Notes: a model not told the origin generated them from the sequence alone. Counted from the stretch's first letter, positions 43,845-52,981 are shown. The stretch: DNA of 64,000 nucleotides from Parvibaculum sp. (GCA_031291615.1 JARLIS010000043.1:62001-126000), one strand, 5' to 3'. Numbers and translations are program-made.

Positions 43845-45170
43845 ATGAGCGAAAGCGAACAGAACCCGGGCTACGATTACCGGCGAAAGAATGCCGACAT
43901 CGCGGCCCAGTGGAAAATCGACGTCAATCGCGATCCTTACGAGATTCCGCTGGCCGAGCTCGATCCCGCGCATGACGACCTCTTCGCCGCCAACAAGGTG
44001 CTCCCCTATTTCGAACGGCTGCGCAAGGAAGACCCGGTGCATCTTTCCGAGGGCGGTCCCTATGGGCGCTACTGGTCGATCACCAAGTATGAAGACATCA
44101 TGCATGTCGACACGAACCATCAGCTGTTCTCGTCCGACATCCGCAATGGCGGCATAAGGCTCGGCGGGCAGCGGCTGGAGGGCGAGCCCGATCCGCTGAC
44201 CTATCTCCCCATGTTCATCATGGAGGACCAACCCAAGCATGACGAGCAGCGCAAGGCCGTGCAGCCGATGTTCACGCCGCAGAGCCTCGCCAATCTCGAG
44301 CCGCTCATCCGCGAACGCGCGGCCCTTATCCTCGACGCGCTGCCCCGGGGCGAGACGTTCAACTGGGTGCGCCAGGTTTCGGTCGAACTGACGGGCCGGA
44401 CGCTCGCGACGCTTTTCGACGTGCCGCAGGAAGACCGGCACAAGCTCATTCACTGGTCGGACACGGTGGAACGCCTCGGCGATCCTGACTATTTCGAGAC
44501 GCCGGAGGAAGGCTTCAAGGAACTCTGGAACTGCTGGGAATATTTCGATGCGGTCTGGAAGGAACGCGTCTCGCGCAAGGAGCCGGGTTCGGACCTCATC
44601 TCCATGCTCGCCAACAGCCCGTCGACGCGGAACATGCCGCCGAACGAATATCTCGGCAACATGCTGCTGCTCATCGTCGGCGGCAACGACACGACGCGGA
44701 ACTCGATCACGGGCGGGTTGCTCGCGCTCAACCAGCATCCGGATCAATATGCCAAGCTGATGGCGGACCCGGCTATCATTCCGAACATGGTGTCGGAAAT
44801 CATCCGCTGGCAGAGCCCCGTCGCCCATATGTGCCGCACCGCGCTCGAGGATGTCGAGATCCGCGGCAAGAAGATCAAGAAGTGGGACAAGATCGCCATG
44901 TGGTACGTCTCGGGCAACCGGGACGAGGAGAAGATCCCGCATGCGAACGAGTTCCGCATCGACCGCGAAGGCGCCCGCCATCACCTCTCCTTCGGCTTCG
45001 GCATTCATCGCTGCATCGGCAACCGCGTCGGCGAAATGCAGCTGCGCATCCTGTGGGAAGAAATCCTGAAGCGCTTCAAGAAGGTCGAGGTGGTGGGCGA
45101 GCCGAAATATCTCCGCTCGAACTTCATCCGGGGCATCACGGAACTGCCCGTTATGGTGCAGGACCGGTAG
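43845..45170 (+). CDS. Cytochrome P450, CYP153-like alkane hydroxylase
   Basis: A 441-residue P450. ATG 43845 has GAGGGAG 6 bases upstream. CYP153 marks are visible: FIMEDQPKHDEQRKAVQP, LTGRTLATLFDVPQEDR, the I-helix LLLIVGGNDTTRNSITGG, SEIIRWQSPVAHMCRTA and AMWYVSGNRDEE. The haem ligand is Cys390 in FGFGIHRCIGNRVGE. CYP153 enzymes hydroxylate alkane termini. They need a ferredoxin and reductase, and neither lies in this cluster. Following a BVMO, it may act on alkyl chains of the same compound. Confidence 0.92.
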   Translation: MSESEQNPGYDYRRKNADIAAQWKIDVNRDPYEIPLAELDPAHDDLFAANKVLPYFERLRKEDPVHLSEGGPYGRYWSITKYEDIMHVDTNHQLFSSDIRNGGIRLGGQRLEGEPDPLTYLPMFIMEDQPKHDEQRKAVQPMFTPQSLANLEPLIRERAALILDALPRGETFNWVRQVSVELTGRTLATLFDVPQEDRHKLIHWSDTVERLGDPDYFETPEEGFKELWNCWEYFDAVWKERVSRKEPGSDLISMLANSPSTRNMPPNEYLGNMLLLIVGGNDTTRNSITGGLLALNQHPDQYAKLMADPAIIPNMVSEIIRWQSPVAHMCRTALEDVEIRGKKIKKWDKIAMWYVSGNRDEEKIPHANEFRIDREGARHHLSFGFGIHRCIGNRVGEMQLRILWEEILKRFKKVEVVGEPKYLRSNFIRGITELPVMVQDR

Positions 45171-45274
45171 AGGGAGACGGCGCGCGGCCATCGAGGCAGG
45201 CCGCCGGAGGCGCAGATTTTGAGTTCATCAATTCCGAAACGAGGCGGTTGCACTCGCCCGAAATCGTTCCTATT

Positions 45275-45294
45275 TTAATTGCTCGATTAATTAT
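45275..45294. promoter_or_regulatory. AT-rich site 1 of the second TetR-type motif
   Basis: Read on the minus strand, ATAATTAATCGAGCAATTAA agrees at 15 of 20 positions with the copy at 48447. It lies 25 bp before the FMN reductase start region. Confidence 0.45.
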
Positions 45295-45318
45295 CTCTCT
45301 TACCGGGAGGGTCGTGCG

Positions 45319-46023
45319 ATTCATAAATCACCCAAGAGCGTTCTTGTTTTAAGCGCCAGCCCACGGCGCAGCGGCAACTCGGCCCTGTTGGCCAGGGCGA
45401 TCGCCGAGGGTCTGGCCGAGGCCGGCAACAGGCCCGATTTCATCTATGCCGACGACATCCTCGGCTCGTTCCTGAGAGACTGCCGCGCGTGCCGGAAGCC
45501 GGACGGGTGTTGCGCCATAAGCGATGGCTTCCGGTCGGTCTTTCTTGAAAAATTCCTGCCTGCACAAGGCTTCGTCGCGGCGACGCCCATCTATTGGTAC
45601 GGAATGTCGTCGCAGCTCAAGGCGTTTTTCGACCGCATGTTCTGTTATGTGGCCGCGTCTTACCCGGACTCGCCATCGGTCGTTGCGAGCATGATGGGCA
45701 AGCGCATCGGTCTGGCGTTGAGCTCGGAAGAAACATTCCCGACCGTCTCGGCCGGCATCGTCCATCAGGTGCAAGAATATGCGCGCTATACGCGTTCGAC
45801 CTTCGTCGGACATGTTCATGGCTACGGGAATTCGCGCGGCGAGGTCTGTCGCGATCCGGCCGCTCCCGTCGCGCGGGCGCGCCAGTTCGGACGGGATTTT
45901 TTCACGGCGCATGCAACGGATTATCAGATCGACACGCCACGGTCGGGGCGCGTCTGGGGCGCATTAGAGGACTCCGGTGCCGGTGATCTGCACGAAGAGT
46001 TCAAGAAGCCGGGTGCCGATTAG
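45319..46023 (+). CDS. NADPH-dependent FMN reductase family flavoprotein (ATT start proposed)
   Basis: About 234 residues, flavodoxin-like fold. The FMN-phosphate loop VLVLSASPRRSGNSALL lies in frame at 45340-45390, but no ATG, GTG or TTG precedes it in that frame after the last stop. GGGAGGG at 45305-45311 sits 7 bases before an in-frame ATT at 45319, so I propose ATT as start; a frameshift after GTG 45314 is the alternative. Later family marks are FVAATPIYWYGMSSQLKAFF and a CRAC-x4-GCC cysteine pair (DCRACRKPDGCC). Its 3' end overlaps the convergent glutaminase gene by 60 bases. Confidence 0.78.
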   Translation: MHKSPKSVLVLSASPRRSGNSALLARAIAEGLAEAGNRPDFIYADDILGSFLRDCRACRKPDGCCAISDGFRSVFLEKFLPAQGFVAATPIYWYGMSSQLKAFFDRMFCYVAASYPDSPSVVASMMGKRIGLALSSEETFPTVSAGIVHQVQEYARYTRSTFVGHVHGYGNSRGEVCRDPAAPVARARQFGRDFFTAHATDYQIDTPRSGRVWGALEDSGAGDLHEEFKKPGAD

Positions 46024-46941
46024 CGAGTTGCCGGAACGGTCGAGTTCGGGCGACCAGACGGCGACGGTGCCGAAATTCGGCAAGACCGCGACGATGCCGC
46101 CGCCAACGCCGCTTTTCGCCGGAACGCCGACCCTGTAGGCGAAGCTGCCGACGGAGGCGTACATGCCCGAGGTGAGCAGCAAGGCATTGACCCGGCGCGT
46201 CACTTTTTCGGTCATCACGGCCTCGCCGAAGACGGGGTGATAGCCGGCGCAGGCAAGCGGCAGCGCCGCGCGGGCAAGCTCCACGCAGCTCATTTCAATC
46301 GCGCATTGTCGGCAATAGGCGCGGACCAGTTCGACCGGATCGCCGGAAATTCTTTTATAGACCTTCAGAATATGCGCGATCGCGAGATTTCGGTGGGCGG
46401 TTCGAAATTCGGAAGACGCGACCTTCTCGTCGATGGCGATCTCGCGGGCGCCCGCCAGCACGCCCAGATAATCGCGAATAAGCGCCGCCGGATCGGCAAG
46501 CCGCCGGTGGAGAAGATCGGTAACGGTGAGCGCCCCGGCATTGATGAAGGGATTGCGCGGAATGCCGCGCTCGGATTCAAGCTGGGCGAATGAGTTGAAG
46601 CTCGAACCCGAAGGTTCCTTGCCGCAGCGCGACCAGATTTCGTCGCCGTAACGCTCGAGAACCTGAATGAGAGAGAATAATTTGGAAATACTCTGGATCG
46701 AGAAGGACGTATCGGCGTCGCCGGCCGAGGCCCGCGCGCCGGCGATTGTTTCAACGGCCACGCCGATCCTGGAACGGTCGACATTCTTCAGCTCGGGAAT
46801 GTAGCCTGCCGGCTTTCCCTTGCCTGTGAGAGAGCGGGACGATTCGAGAATTTCACGAAGCACACGAGCCAGCGCGTCTCCGTTTTCGAGGTAGCGGTTG
46901 AGCTTCAAATTCCGAAGGTTCGCCAAAGCCACAATCCTCAT
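45964..46941 (-). CDS. glsA: Glutaminase (GlsA/YbaS-type)
   Basis: A 325-residue glutaminase of the serine beta-lactamase-like fold, converting glutamine to glutamate and ammonia. The catalytic Ser84 and Lys87 form the S-x-x-K motif in FSIQSISKLFSL, and NPFINAGALTVTDLL is a family hallmark. C-terminal GLPAKSGVGGG-like sequence reads VGVPAKSGVGGGI. It is the last gene in a minus-strand group with a GlnT-like ligase 45 bp upstream. No good ribosome site precedes ATG 46941; TTG at codon 6 has GAGG 8 bases before it and is an alternative. Confidence 0.92.
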   Translation of the reverse strand: MRIVALANLRNLKLNRYLENGDALARVLREILESSRSLTGKGKPAGYIPELKNVDRSRIGVAVETIAGARASAGDADTSFSIQSISKLFSLIQVLERYGDEIWSRCGKEPSGSSFNSFAQLESERGIPRNPFINAGALTVTDLLHRRLADPAALIRDYLGVLAGAREIAIDEKVASSEFRTAHRNLAIAHILKVYKRISGDPVELVRAYCRQCAIEMSCVELARAALPLACAGYHPVFGEAVMTEKVTRRVNALLLTSGMYASVGSFAYRVGVPAKSGVGGGIVAVLPNFGTVAVWSPELDRSGNSLIGTRLLELFVQITGTGVL

Positions 46942-46947
46942 CGGTGC

Positions 46948-46974
46948 GCCGGGCGGCGTGACGCGCCGCCCGGC
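46948..46974 (-). terminator. GC-rich stem-loop between glnT-like gene and glsA
   Basis: A perfect 11-bp inverted repeat (GCCGGGCGGCG and CGCCGCCCGGC) with a 5-base loop. It fills the gap between the two genes. No T-tract follows, so it may reduce read-through or stabilise the upstream message rather than stop all transcription. Confidence 0.55.
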
Positions 46975-46986
46975 CCGATTGCAGGA

Positions 46987-48342
46987 TCAATACATCTTCA
47001 GATAGCGCGCCTTCTCCCAGTCGGAGACATGCGTGACATAGCTTGCCCACTCCTGGTCCTTGTAGTCGGCCCAGGCGTTGAACATTTTCTCGCCGAAGAC
47101 CTTCTTGCTCAGCGGATCGGCGCGGAATTCCAGAATGGCCTCGCCGAGGGAATCGGGCAGATGGCGGACGCCCATCTGCTGCAACTGGGCTTCCGATTTG
47201 AAATACATATTCTCGAAGTGCGGCTCGCCCGGATCGGCCTTTTCCTTGATGCCTTCGAGTCCGGCGGCGAAGATCATGGCCGCCGCGAGATAGGGATTAC
47301 AGGCGGCATCCGGCACGCGAAGCTCCACGCGTCCGCCGCCCAGCGGAATCCGCAGGCTGTTCGTGCGGTTGTTGCCGCCGTAACAGACAAAGACCGGCGC
47401 CCATGTCGTTCCGGACGCGCTGCCTTTCAGCGTCAGGCGCTTATAGCTGTTGACGGTGGGCGCTATGACGGCGCAAATCGCCGGCATGTGCCGCAAGACG
47501 CCTGCGGTGAAGTGATAGCCGAGCTCCGACAGATCGCAGCCTCTCTGATCGTTCGACGATTCGAAGAGGTTTGCCTTTCCGCCGAGATCCTTGAGCGACA
47601 TGTTGAAATGCGCGCCGCTGCCGGCCCGGTCCTGAAACGGCTTCGGCATAAAGCTCGAGAAGAAGCCGTGCTTTCTCACCATCTCCTGCAACATCATGCG
47701 CAGGAAGACGAAGCGGTCCGAAGTCTTGCGCGCGTCGGCGTAGTTGAAGTCGATCTCGAACTGGCCGATGCCGTCCTCATGGTCGAGCGAATAGACGCCC
47801 CAGCCCAGATCGTTCATCGCATCGACGACTTCCGACATCCAGTCCATGTTGTCGAGCAGGCGCGCCACGTCGTAAGCCGACTTGTTCTGGATCGGCCGCG
47901 TGGAGACGGGGTGATAGGAGCCGTCGGCATCTTCGCGGAGCACGTAGAACTCGGCTTCGACGCCGAGCTGCGGGACGTAGCCGATCTCGGCGTACTGCGC
48001 CATGACGCGATTGAGAATCTGACGGCTGCATGCCTCGAAGGGTTTGCCTTCAGTCCACAAGTCGCTGGCGAACCAGGCGACCGAGGGACGCCAGGGCAGC
48101 ACGGTGCATGAATCGAGGTCCGGGTGGGATGCCACCTCCTCGTCGGAAATATCTTGCGGCACGCCGTCAAGCGCGGCGCCCGTGAACATTTCCGATCCCT
48201 TCTGCATGCGGCCGAAATGCGCCATCGGGACCATCTTGGTTTTCGGGACGCCATGCATATCGACGAAGGACGGCATCGCATATTTGACGCCCCGCTCCGC
48301 CAGGCGTTTCTCCAGATCCTTCTCGATAATGGGTTTGTTCAT
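46987..48342 (-). CDS. glnT: Glutamine synthetase-like ligase (GlnT / gamma-glutamylmethylamide synthetase type)
   Basis: A 451-residue member of the glutamine synthetase superfamily. The second ATG (48342) is preferred because GAGGAG lies 4 bases before it. Family marks: LGVEAEFYVLREDADG (metal Glu), DHEDGIGQFEIDF, GSGAHFNMSL (ATP/Glu region), PTVNSYKRL and NRTNSLRIPLGGGRVELRVPD. GlnT enzymes join glutamate to ammonia or to amines such as methylamine. With a glutaminase downstream and an APC permease and DUF1116 gene in the same cluster, gamma-glutamylation of an imported amine is a reasonable idea. It is distinct from housekeeping GlnA. Confidence 0.88.
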   Translation of the reverse strand: MNKPIIEKDLEKRLAERGVKYAMPSFVDMHGVPKTKMVPMAHFGRMQKGSEMFTGAALDGVPQDISDEEVASHPDLDSCTVLPWRPSVAWFASDLWTEGKPFEACSRQILNRVMAQYAEIGYVPQLGVEAEFYVLREDADGSYHPVSTRPIQNKSAYDVARLLDNMDWMSEVVDAMNDLGWGVYSLDHEDGIGQFEIDFNYADARKTSDRFVFLRMMLQEMVRKHGFFSSFMPKPFQDRAGSGAHFNMSLKDLGGKANLFESSNDQRGCDLSELGYHFTAGVLRHMPAICAVIAPTVNSYKRLTLKGSASGTTWAPVFVCYGGNNRTNSLRIPLGGGRVELRVPDAACNPYLAAAMIFAAGLEGIKEKADPGEPHFENMYFKSEAQLQQMGVRHLPDSLGEAILEFRADPLSKKVFGEKMFNAWADYKDQEWASYVTHVSDWEKARYLKMY

Positions 48343-48446
48343 CATTCTCCTCGCCGATCGCTGATTTGTTCTGTCTTGTCTCGCATCTGGCTTCGGGGTC
48401 GGGCAGCGCATCTCCGTCCCGGACTGCGACGCCATTGCTACATGTT

Positions 48447-48466
48447 TTGATTAATCAGTCAATTAA
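48447..48466. promoter_or_regulatory. AT-rich site 2 of the second TetR-type motif
   Basis: TTGATTAATCAGTCAATTAA, including the palindrome TGATTAATCA. It lies about 105 bp before the glnT-like start and touches the stop codon of the upstream hydrolase gene. Confidence 0.55.
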
Positions 48467-49371
48467 TTTTTGGGTTGGATCCGTTCGGCCATCGCACGGT
48501 CTTTCCGGACGGCATCAAGACCGCCCGAAAGAAACAACGAGACTTCACGAGAAAATTCCTCCGGCGAATCCTGCTGCAACCAATGCGATGCGGCTTCCAT
48601 GCGTACGAGATACGAGGCTGGAATCTCGCGCGACAATCGTTCTCCATCGCCGATCGTCTGCCAGGGATCGTGAATGCCCCAGAGCAGAAGCGTCTCGGCA
48701 AGAATTTCGCGGTGCCGTCCAATCAGTTCCGTCGTGTGGTTGGTGTTCAGCGAACTCGCGTTCCTGATGAGGCTGATCTTTCCTTCTTCGTCGGCGTATG
48801 GCGCGACGATACCGCTCCTGAATTCTTCCGTATTGCGATGACGGTTGTGCAGTCCCTCGGCGATGCCGCCTGCAACGAAGGCCGCGACCTCAGCGGCCGG
48901 TTTGGCCCGCCATTGCGGGTTTCCGAGCTTGACCATGTCGTCGATCGGCCAGGAGTCGTAGGCGACTATATTTGACAGGACGAGCCTGTCGACACGACCG
49001 GGATGTTCAATGCCCAGAATAAGCGCGACACCGCCGCCGGTGTCATGTCCCACTATGTGCGCTCGCTCCAGCCCCAGCGCATCCATGAACGCGAGTATGG
49101 CGCTCGTCTGGGCGCGCAAGGACCTGTCGAAGCAATCCCGCCGGTCGGAATATCCATGTCCCAGAAAATCCGGCGCCAGCACACGAAACTTTCGGGCAAG
49201 CAGCGGAATAACCTCTCGATAAAGATATGACCAGGTAGGAATGCCATGAAGCAGTATCACCGGGTCGCCGGCCCCCACATCGGTATAGGCCAGCTTCAGG
49301 CGGGAGTTTGCGCGACCTTCGATCCACAGCTCCTTCTGCCCTGCCCTGAATATTTCATGTGATTTCATCAC
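48463..49371 (-). CDS. Alpha/beta hydrolase with Asp nucleophile (dehalogenase/epoxide hydrolase-like)
   Basis: A 302-residue alpha/beta hydrolase. The oxyanion segment is LHGIPTWSYLYREVIP (42-56). Asp110 in VGHDTGGG is the nucleophile, which places it with haloalkane dehalogenases, haloacetate dehalogenases or epoxide hydrolases rather than esterases. The acid is in WGIHDPWQTI, the base in ASHWLQQDSP. Trp does not follow the nucleophile, so it differs from the HLD-I enzyme at 38 kb. It lies 21 bp after the nucleotidyltransferase-fold gene on the same strand. Confidence 0.83.
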   Translation of the reverse strand: MMKSHEIFRAGQKELWIEGRANSRLKLAYTDVGAGDPVILLHGIPTWSYLYREVIPLLARKFRVLAPDFLGHGYSDRRDCFDRSLRAQTSAILAFMDALGLERAHIVGHDTGGGVALILGIEHPGRVDRLVLSNIVAYDSWPIDDMVKLGNPQWRAKPAAEVAAFVAGGIAEGLHNRHRNTEEFRSGIVAPYADEEGKISLIRNASSLNTNHTTELIGRHREILAETLLLWGIHDPWQTIGDGERLSREIPASYLVRMEAASHWLQQDSPEEFSREVSLFLSGGLDAVRKDRAMAERIQPKN

Positions 49372-49392
49372 TTTTCCCCGGTTGGCCGTTCC

Positions 49393-50292
49393 TCAGAAAG
49401 TATCGCCCTTCTCTTCCACGACCTGATACCAGCGGGCCTTGGCTCCGAGTTTCGAGCGCAACTTCCAGCGCATGGACTTCGGCGTTTCGTCGATCGCCGC
49501 GATGAGATCGGCCGCGCGTCGTTCGACCATGCGCTTCACTTCTTCATCGACCGCGAAGACCGATATCTGGTCGCGCAACTTTTGAATGTTGGTGGTGAAG
49601 GTGTAGTGGAAGCCCCAATCGCCGGCGAGCGTGTCGCCGATATAGCGGCTGTCGATGGTCTTGGCGGCACCTCCGTCAGCGATTTCATTTCGCGCAAGAA
49701 GTACGAAGGCGTCCTTCAGATCCTTGAGGTTGACTTCGACGATCTGCAACTTGCTCAAAAGCAGATCGCTCGGAGAGAGCGTCGGAGCAGCGAGTTCCAG
49801 CCGGTTCTTCAGCGCGATCTTGTGGTTGAAATCGAGCTCATCGGTGAAGACATCGATCACGTCTCCGTTTTCGCGATGTTTGTATATGTGGCGAGCCCCT
49901 TCGGAGGCGATCATAACGCCGCGGTCGGATTCGTAGCCGAGCTTGCCCATGACCTGGACAATCAGGTGGCTCTGCTTGCGAAGCCCGACGAAATCGAGAT
50001 CGCCGGGAGCCTCTCTTTCCAGCGCGACGAAAAGGTGGCCCGCCTCGCGGCAGCAGATCCGGCAGGCCGCGGAGCCGACGAGGCGCAATGTGACACCGGC
50101 CGCATCCGCGGCTTCGACAATGTTCGACGCCTCCAGGCAAATACGTTCGGCGGCGTGATCCGCGGGCGATGCTGCGCCCGCGGATGTTCCTGATACCGGG
50201 CTTCCGGACTCGAATTCTCCGGCTGCCTTGAAAACCTTTCCCGCGATCGGCCGCTCGCCGCCTGGCGGAAACAAATCTCCGGGATGGTTCAT
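49393..50292 (-). CDS. Nucleotidyltransferase-fold protein of unknown role
   Basis: A 299-residue protein starting at ATG 50292. The segment VTLRLVGSAACRICCREAG, then APGDLDFVGLRKQSH, fits a nucleotidyltransferase fold of the AbiEii/minimal type (G-S and D-x-D). Later NGDVIDVFTDEL and LSPSDLLLSKLQIVEVNLKDLKDAFVL match the usual pattern of those folds. No antitoxin partner is beside it. It is co-oriented between the permease and the hydrolase, so it may be a tailoring or regulatory enzyme rather than a toxin. Confidence 0.6.
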   Translation of the reverse strand: MNHPGDLFPPGGERPIAGKVFKAAGEFESGSPVSGTSAGAASPADHAAERICLEASNIVEAADAAGVTLRLVGSAACRICCREAGHLFVALEREAPGDLDFVGLRKQSHLIVQVMGKLGYESDRGVMIASEGARHIYKHRENGDVIDVFTDELDFNHKIALKNRLELAAPTLSPSDLLLSKLQIVEVNLKDLKDAFVLLARNEIADGGAAKTIDSRYIGDTLAGDWGFHYTFTTNIQKLRDQISVFAVDEEVKRMVERRAADLIAAIDETPKSMRWKLRSKLGAKARWYQVVEEKGDTF

Positions 50293-50308
50293 TGTCTCAC
50301 TCCAATCA

Positions 50309-51934
50309 CTATTCGATGGGAATTTCCTTGAAGGCCAGACGGACATCGATGCCCTGGGTCCGCCGATAGGCCGCCATTGCGAAATAAAATACGATGCCGG
50401 CCAGGAACACCACACCGACCGTCTCAAGCTGGACGGTGCCGTGACCCGCGGCAATCGGGTCGAACCAGAGATTCCAGAAGTAGAACTGAGCCGCCAGGAA
50501 GCCGAGGAAGCAGTAGACGCTCATCACCGGAAGACCCAGAAACTTCTGGTTGGCGATCGGCGACTTGGAATAGATCTCGGGGCGCGTGTAAGGGAACCAC
50601 ACGCCGGCGAGCAGGATAATGCTCCAGGCGAGAATGGCCATCATGATGAAGACGACGACGGCCGAGAAGACGGGCGTGAAGACGAGCAGCCACATCATCA
50701 CGACGGTCACGATGAGGCTGACCGTGTAGCCGACGACAGGCGTGTGCCGCGTCGGCGAGACATCGCCCAGAGGCTCCGGCGCGATGCGGTCGAAAGCCCA
50801 GGCTGCCATGGCGCGGACGGCGAAGGTGTGCATGCCGGGAATCCAGAGCCACATCCAGGCGATGATCCCGATCGACAGAAGAGCCGTCAGGACGGGCGAA
50901 CCGAACATCACGCCGGCCAGCAGACTGATTGCGGGGTCGGCCGGCGTCGTCAGGCCGCCATTCGCCTCGAGCTTGTTGAAGGAAGCGGCGCCGATGAAGT
51001 CCTGGCCGATCACGTGGTTGGCGAGGAAGATCGTCGTCACCCAGAGAAGGCCGGTAATGGCGATCGAGCCCAGCATGCCGATGCCCTGCGAGCGGGACAC
51101 CGACTTGATTTCACCGGCAATGGCGATCGAGAAGGCGGCGCCGATAAGCGGCAGAAAAGCCCAGTTCGATACTTTCAGCGTGTTGACGAGGGGCGAGAAT
51201 TCGGTCGCGCCCCAGCCTTTTTCTTTCGCCGAAGCGATGATGGCTGCGTAGCTGTCGGCGCCGATATAGGGCGTCATGATGGTGTTGAAGCTCGCGATGA
51301 ACTGGTCGTGCGAGCCGATGAGAAGCGTTCCGATCAACAGCGCGGAGCCGAGAATGGCGATTGCGAAGGCTATTTTCTGCGAGAGCAGGAAGCGTTTCAT
51401 GCCGCCAATGCAGACCCACCACGAAAGCACCAGGATTGCCGAGCCGACCAGAAAGAGCGGCCAGGGCGAGACGATCCAATCCGAGGCGGCGACGAAGCTC
51501 GGCATATGGCCGACATAACCGATCATGCCGAGCGCGGGACCGACGCCCAATGTGATGATCCAGTAGGCGGCGGCAGCGCACATGGCCTGCCATGCCGTGA
51601 TTTCGACGAGGCTGAGCGTCAGAGCAAGCCAAGGCGCGAGGCTGCGCGATCCGAAGACGTAGATCCCGCCCGAGCGGGGCAGCGTCACGCTCCACATCAG
51701 CATTCCGGTGGCGATAAATCCCATCAGAACGCAGGCAAAAAGGCTTCCCGCCCAAATGTTGGCGTTCGGATAGTAGGCGGCTCCGTAGTACATCAACAGG
51801 CCGACGCCGATGCCGACGCTGATGAGACCGATGTTGAAAATGAATACATCCAAGGCGCTTGCGGATCGCACAAGACCCGACGCCTTTCTCAGAAATATCC
51901 CGCTATCGCTACCTGCCATCTGTTTCTTCCCCAT
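50309..51934 (-). CDS. APC-superfamily amino acid/amine permease
   Basis: A 541-residue integral membrane protein with about 12-13 helices. The first two helices read DVFIFNIGLISVGIGVGLL and IWAGSLFACVLMGFIATGML, with the APC-like LPRSGGIYVFGSRSLAP motif between helices 2 and 3. It would import an amino acid, polyamine or amine by ion symport. It lies 30 bp after the metallophosphoesterase gene, with a palindrome in the gap, and 16 bp before the nucleotidyltransferase-fold gene. It is probably the uptake system of this cluster. Confidence 0.88.
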   Translation of the reverse strand: MGKKQMAGSDSGIFLRKASGLVRSASALDVFIFNIGLISVGIGVGLLMYYGAAYYPNANIWAGSLFACVLMGFIATGMLMWSVTLPRSGGIYVFGSRSLAPWLALTLSLVEITAWQAMCAAAAYWIITLGVGPALGMIGYVGHMPSFVAASDWIVSPWPLFLVGSAILVLSWWVCIGGMKRFLLSQKIAFAIAILGSALLIGTLLIGSHDQFIASFNTIMTPYIGADSYAAIIASAKEKGWGATEFSPLVNTLKVSNWAFLPLIGAAFSIAIAGEIKSVSRSQGIGMLGSIAITGLLWVTTIFLANHVIGQDFIGAASFNKLEANGGLTTPADPAISLLAGVMFGSPVLTALLSIGIIAWMWLWIPGMHTFAVRAMAAWAFDRIAPEPLGDVSPTRHTPVVGYTVSLIVTVVMMWLLVFTPVFSAVVVFIMMAILAWSIILLAGVWFPYTRPEIYSKSPIANQKFLGLPVMSVYCFLGFLAAQFYFWNLWFDPIAAGHGTVQLETVGVVFLAGIVFYFAMAAYRRTQGIDVRLAFKEIPIE

Positions 51935-51935
51935 T

Positions 51936-51955
51936 TTGAACGATCAGTCGTTCGC
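51936..51955. promoter_or_regulatory. Site 3 of the second TetR-type motif, upstream of the permease
   Basis: TTGAACGATCAGTCGTTCGC, with the perfect inverted repeat GAACGA-TCAG-TCGTTC. It shares the GATCAGTC-like core with the copy at 48447 but is GC-richer. It lies 2 bases from the permease start codon. Confidence 0.45.
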
Positions 51956-51964
51956 TGAATTTCC

Positions 51965-52939
51965 TCAACCCTGCAGCATTTGAACGCTACTTACCTTTTC
52001 TCCCGAAAGGCTGACGAGCACGCCTTGCAGCACGCCGTCCGAATAGAGGCTCCCCGGATTCACACAGGTCGTGCGCCCGATCTTGATGCTCGCGCGGCCT
52101 TCATGGATATGCCCGTGCAGGCCGAGAAGAGGCTGGATGTCTTCGATCGCCTCGCGCACCGAGGATGAGCCTGCGTGCATCTTGGCGGGATTGCCCATTT
52201 CGAAAACAACCTTGAGATCGCTGTCGAGTTTCGGGCATTCGTCAAGCGCGGTGTCGCGCGGCGGCACATGAACATTGAAGATGCAGCGGCCCGGCGCGCC
52301 AATCTTGTCGCGCAGACCGTCGAATATCTCGGCGTATTGTTCCTCGCTGTATTCCCGCTCCGTATCCCAGGGCGTGACAGTCGATCCGCCGCAATGAAGG
52401 ATGCGGTAGTTGCCGAGGTCCGTTACTTCCTTGTCGTGGTAATCGACGATGTCGGACGCCTTCAGGACTTCGTCTATGTCGAAGAAGTCGTCGTTTCCCG
52501 GCGAGGAAATGATGCGAACGGCCGATCCGGCGAGTTTCTTCGACGCGAAATCGATCCACTCCTCGACCCGCTCGACGACGAGGCGACGAAACAGGCGATC
52601 GCGGGCTTCTTCCGACCGATCCAACTCGTCTTTTTCGTCTGCCGTCAGGACGGCGCCATAAAAGCCTTTGTTGTCGACCTTCAGAAGAAAATCGTTGAGA
52701 GCGCTTCCGCTTTCCAGGGTGATCCGCGTTCCGCTATCGGTGGCGACGTAGCTGTCGGCGCCGACTTTGGTGATCGGCACGATCGCCTTGCCGGTCATGT
52801 CGCCGCCGAGAACGAGGGTGCCCGCGCCATAGAATTGCGCGGCATTCACAAACTTTTTGAAGCAGATCGTCGAGCCGTGCAGATCCGTCGCAAAGAATAC
52901 GGTCAGCTCGTCTTTCGGTACCGATTTACGCCAGAACAT
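51965..52939 (-). CDS. Metallophosphoesterase (calcineurin-like)
   Basis: A 324-residue phosphoesterase starting at ATG 52939 (GAGGAGG 5 bases before). Binuclear metal motifs appear in order: FFATDLHGS (D-x-H), VLGGDMTGK (GD), SSPGNDDFFD (GN-D), NVHVPP and LHGHIHE (GH-x-H). The substrate (nucleotide, phosphodiester or protein) is unknown. It is transcribed away from the DUF1116 gene with a 304-bp gap containing several stem-loops, and precedes the permease gene. Confidence 0.88.
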   Translation of the reverse strand: MFWRKSVPKDELTVFFATDLHGSTICFKKFVNAAQFYGAGTLVLGGDMTGKAIVPITKVGADSYVATDSGTRITLESGSALNDFLLKVDNKGFYGAVLTADEKDELDRSEEARDRLFRRLVVERVEEWIDFASKKLAGSAVRIISSPGNDDFFDIDEVLKASDIVDYHDKEVTDLGNYRILHCGGSTVTPWDTEREYSEEQYAEIFDGLRDKIGAPGRCIFNVHVPPRDTALDECPKLDSDLKVVFEMGNPAKMHAGSSSVREAIEDIQPLLGLHGHIHEGRASIKIGRTTCVNPGSLYSDGVLQGVLVSLSGEKVSSVQMLQG

Positions 52940-52981
52940 CAATCCTCCTCTTCGCCCCCGCGCGTAGAGGCAAACACTCAT

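Noticed and set aside
49393..50292. Nucleotidyltransferase-fold protein as an AbiEii-type toxin
   Set aside because: No antitoxin gene is beside it and it is embedded in a metabolic gene group, so toxin function is not supported.
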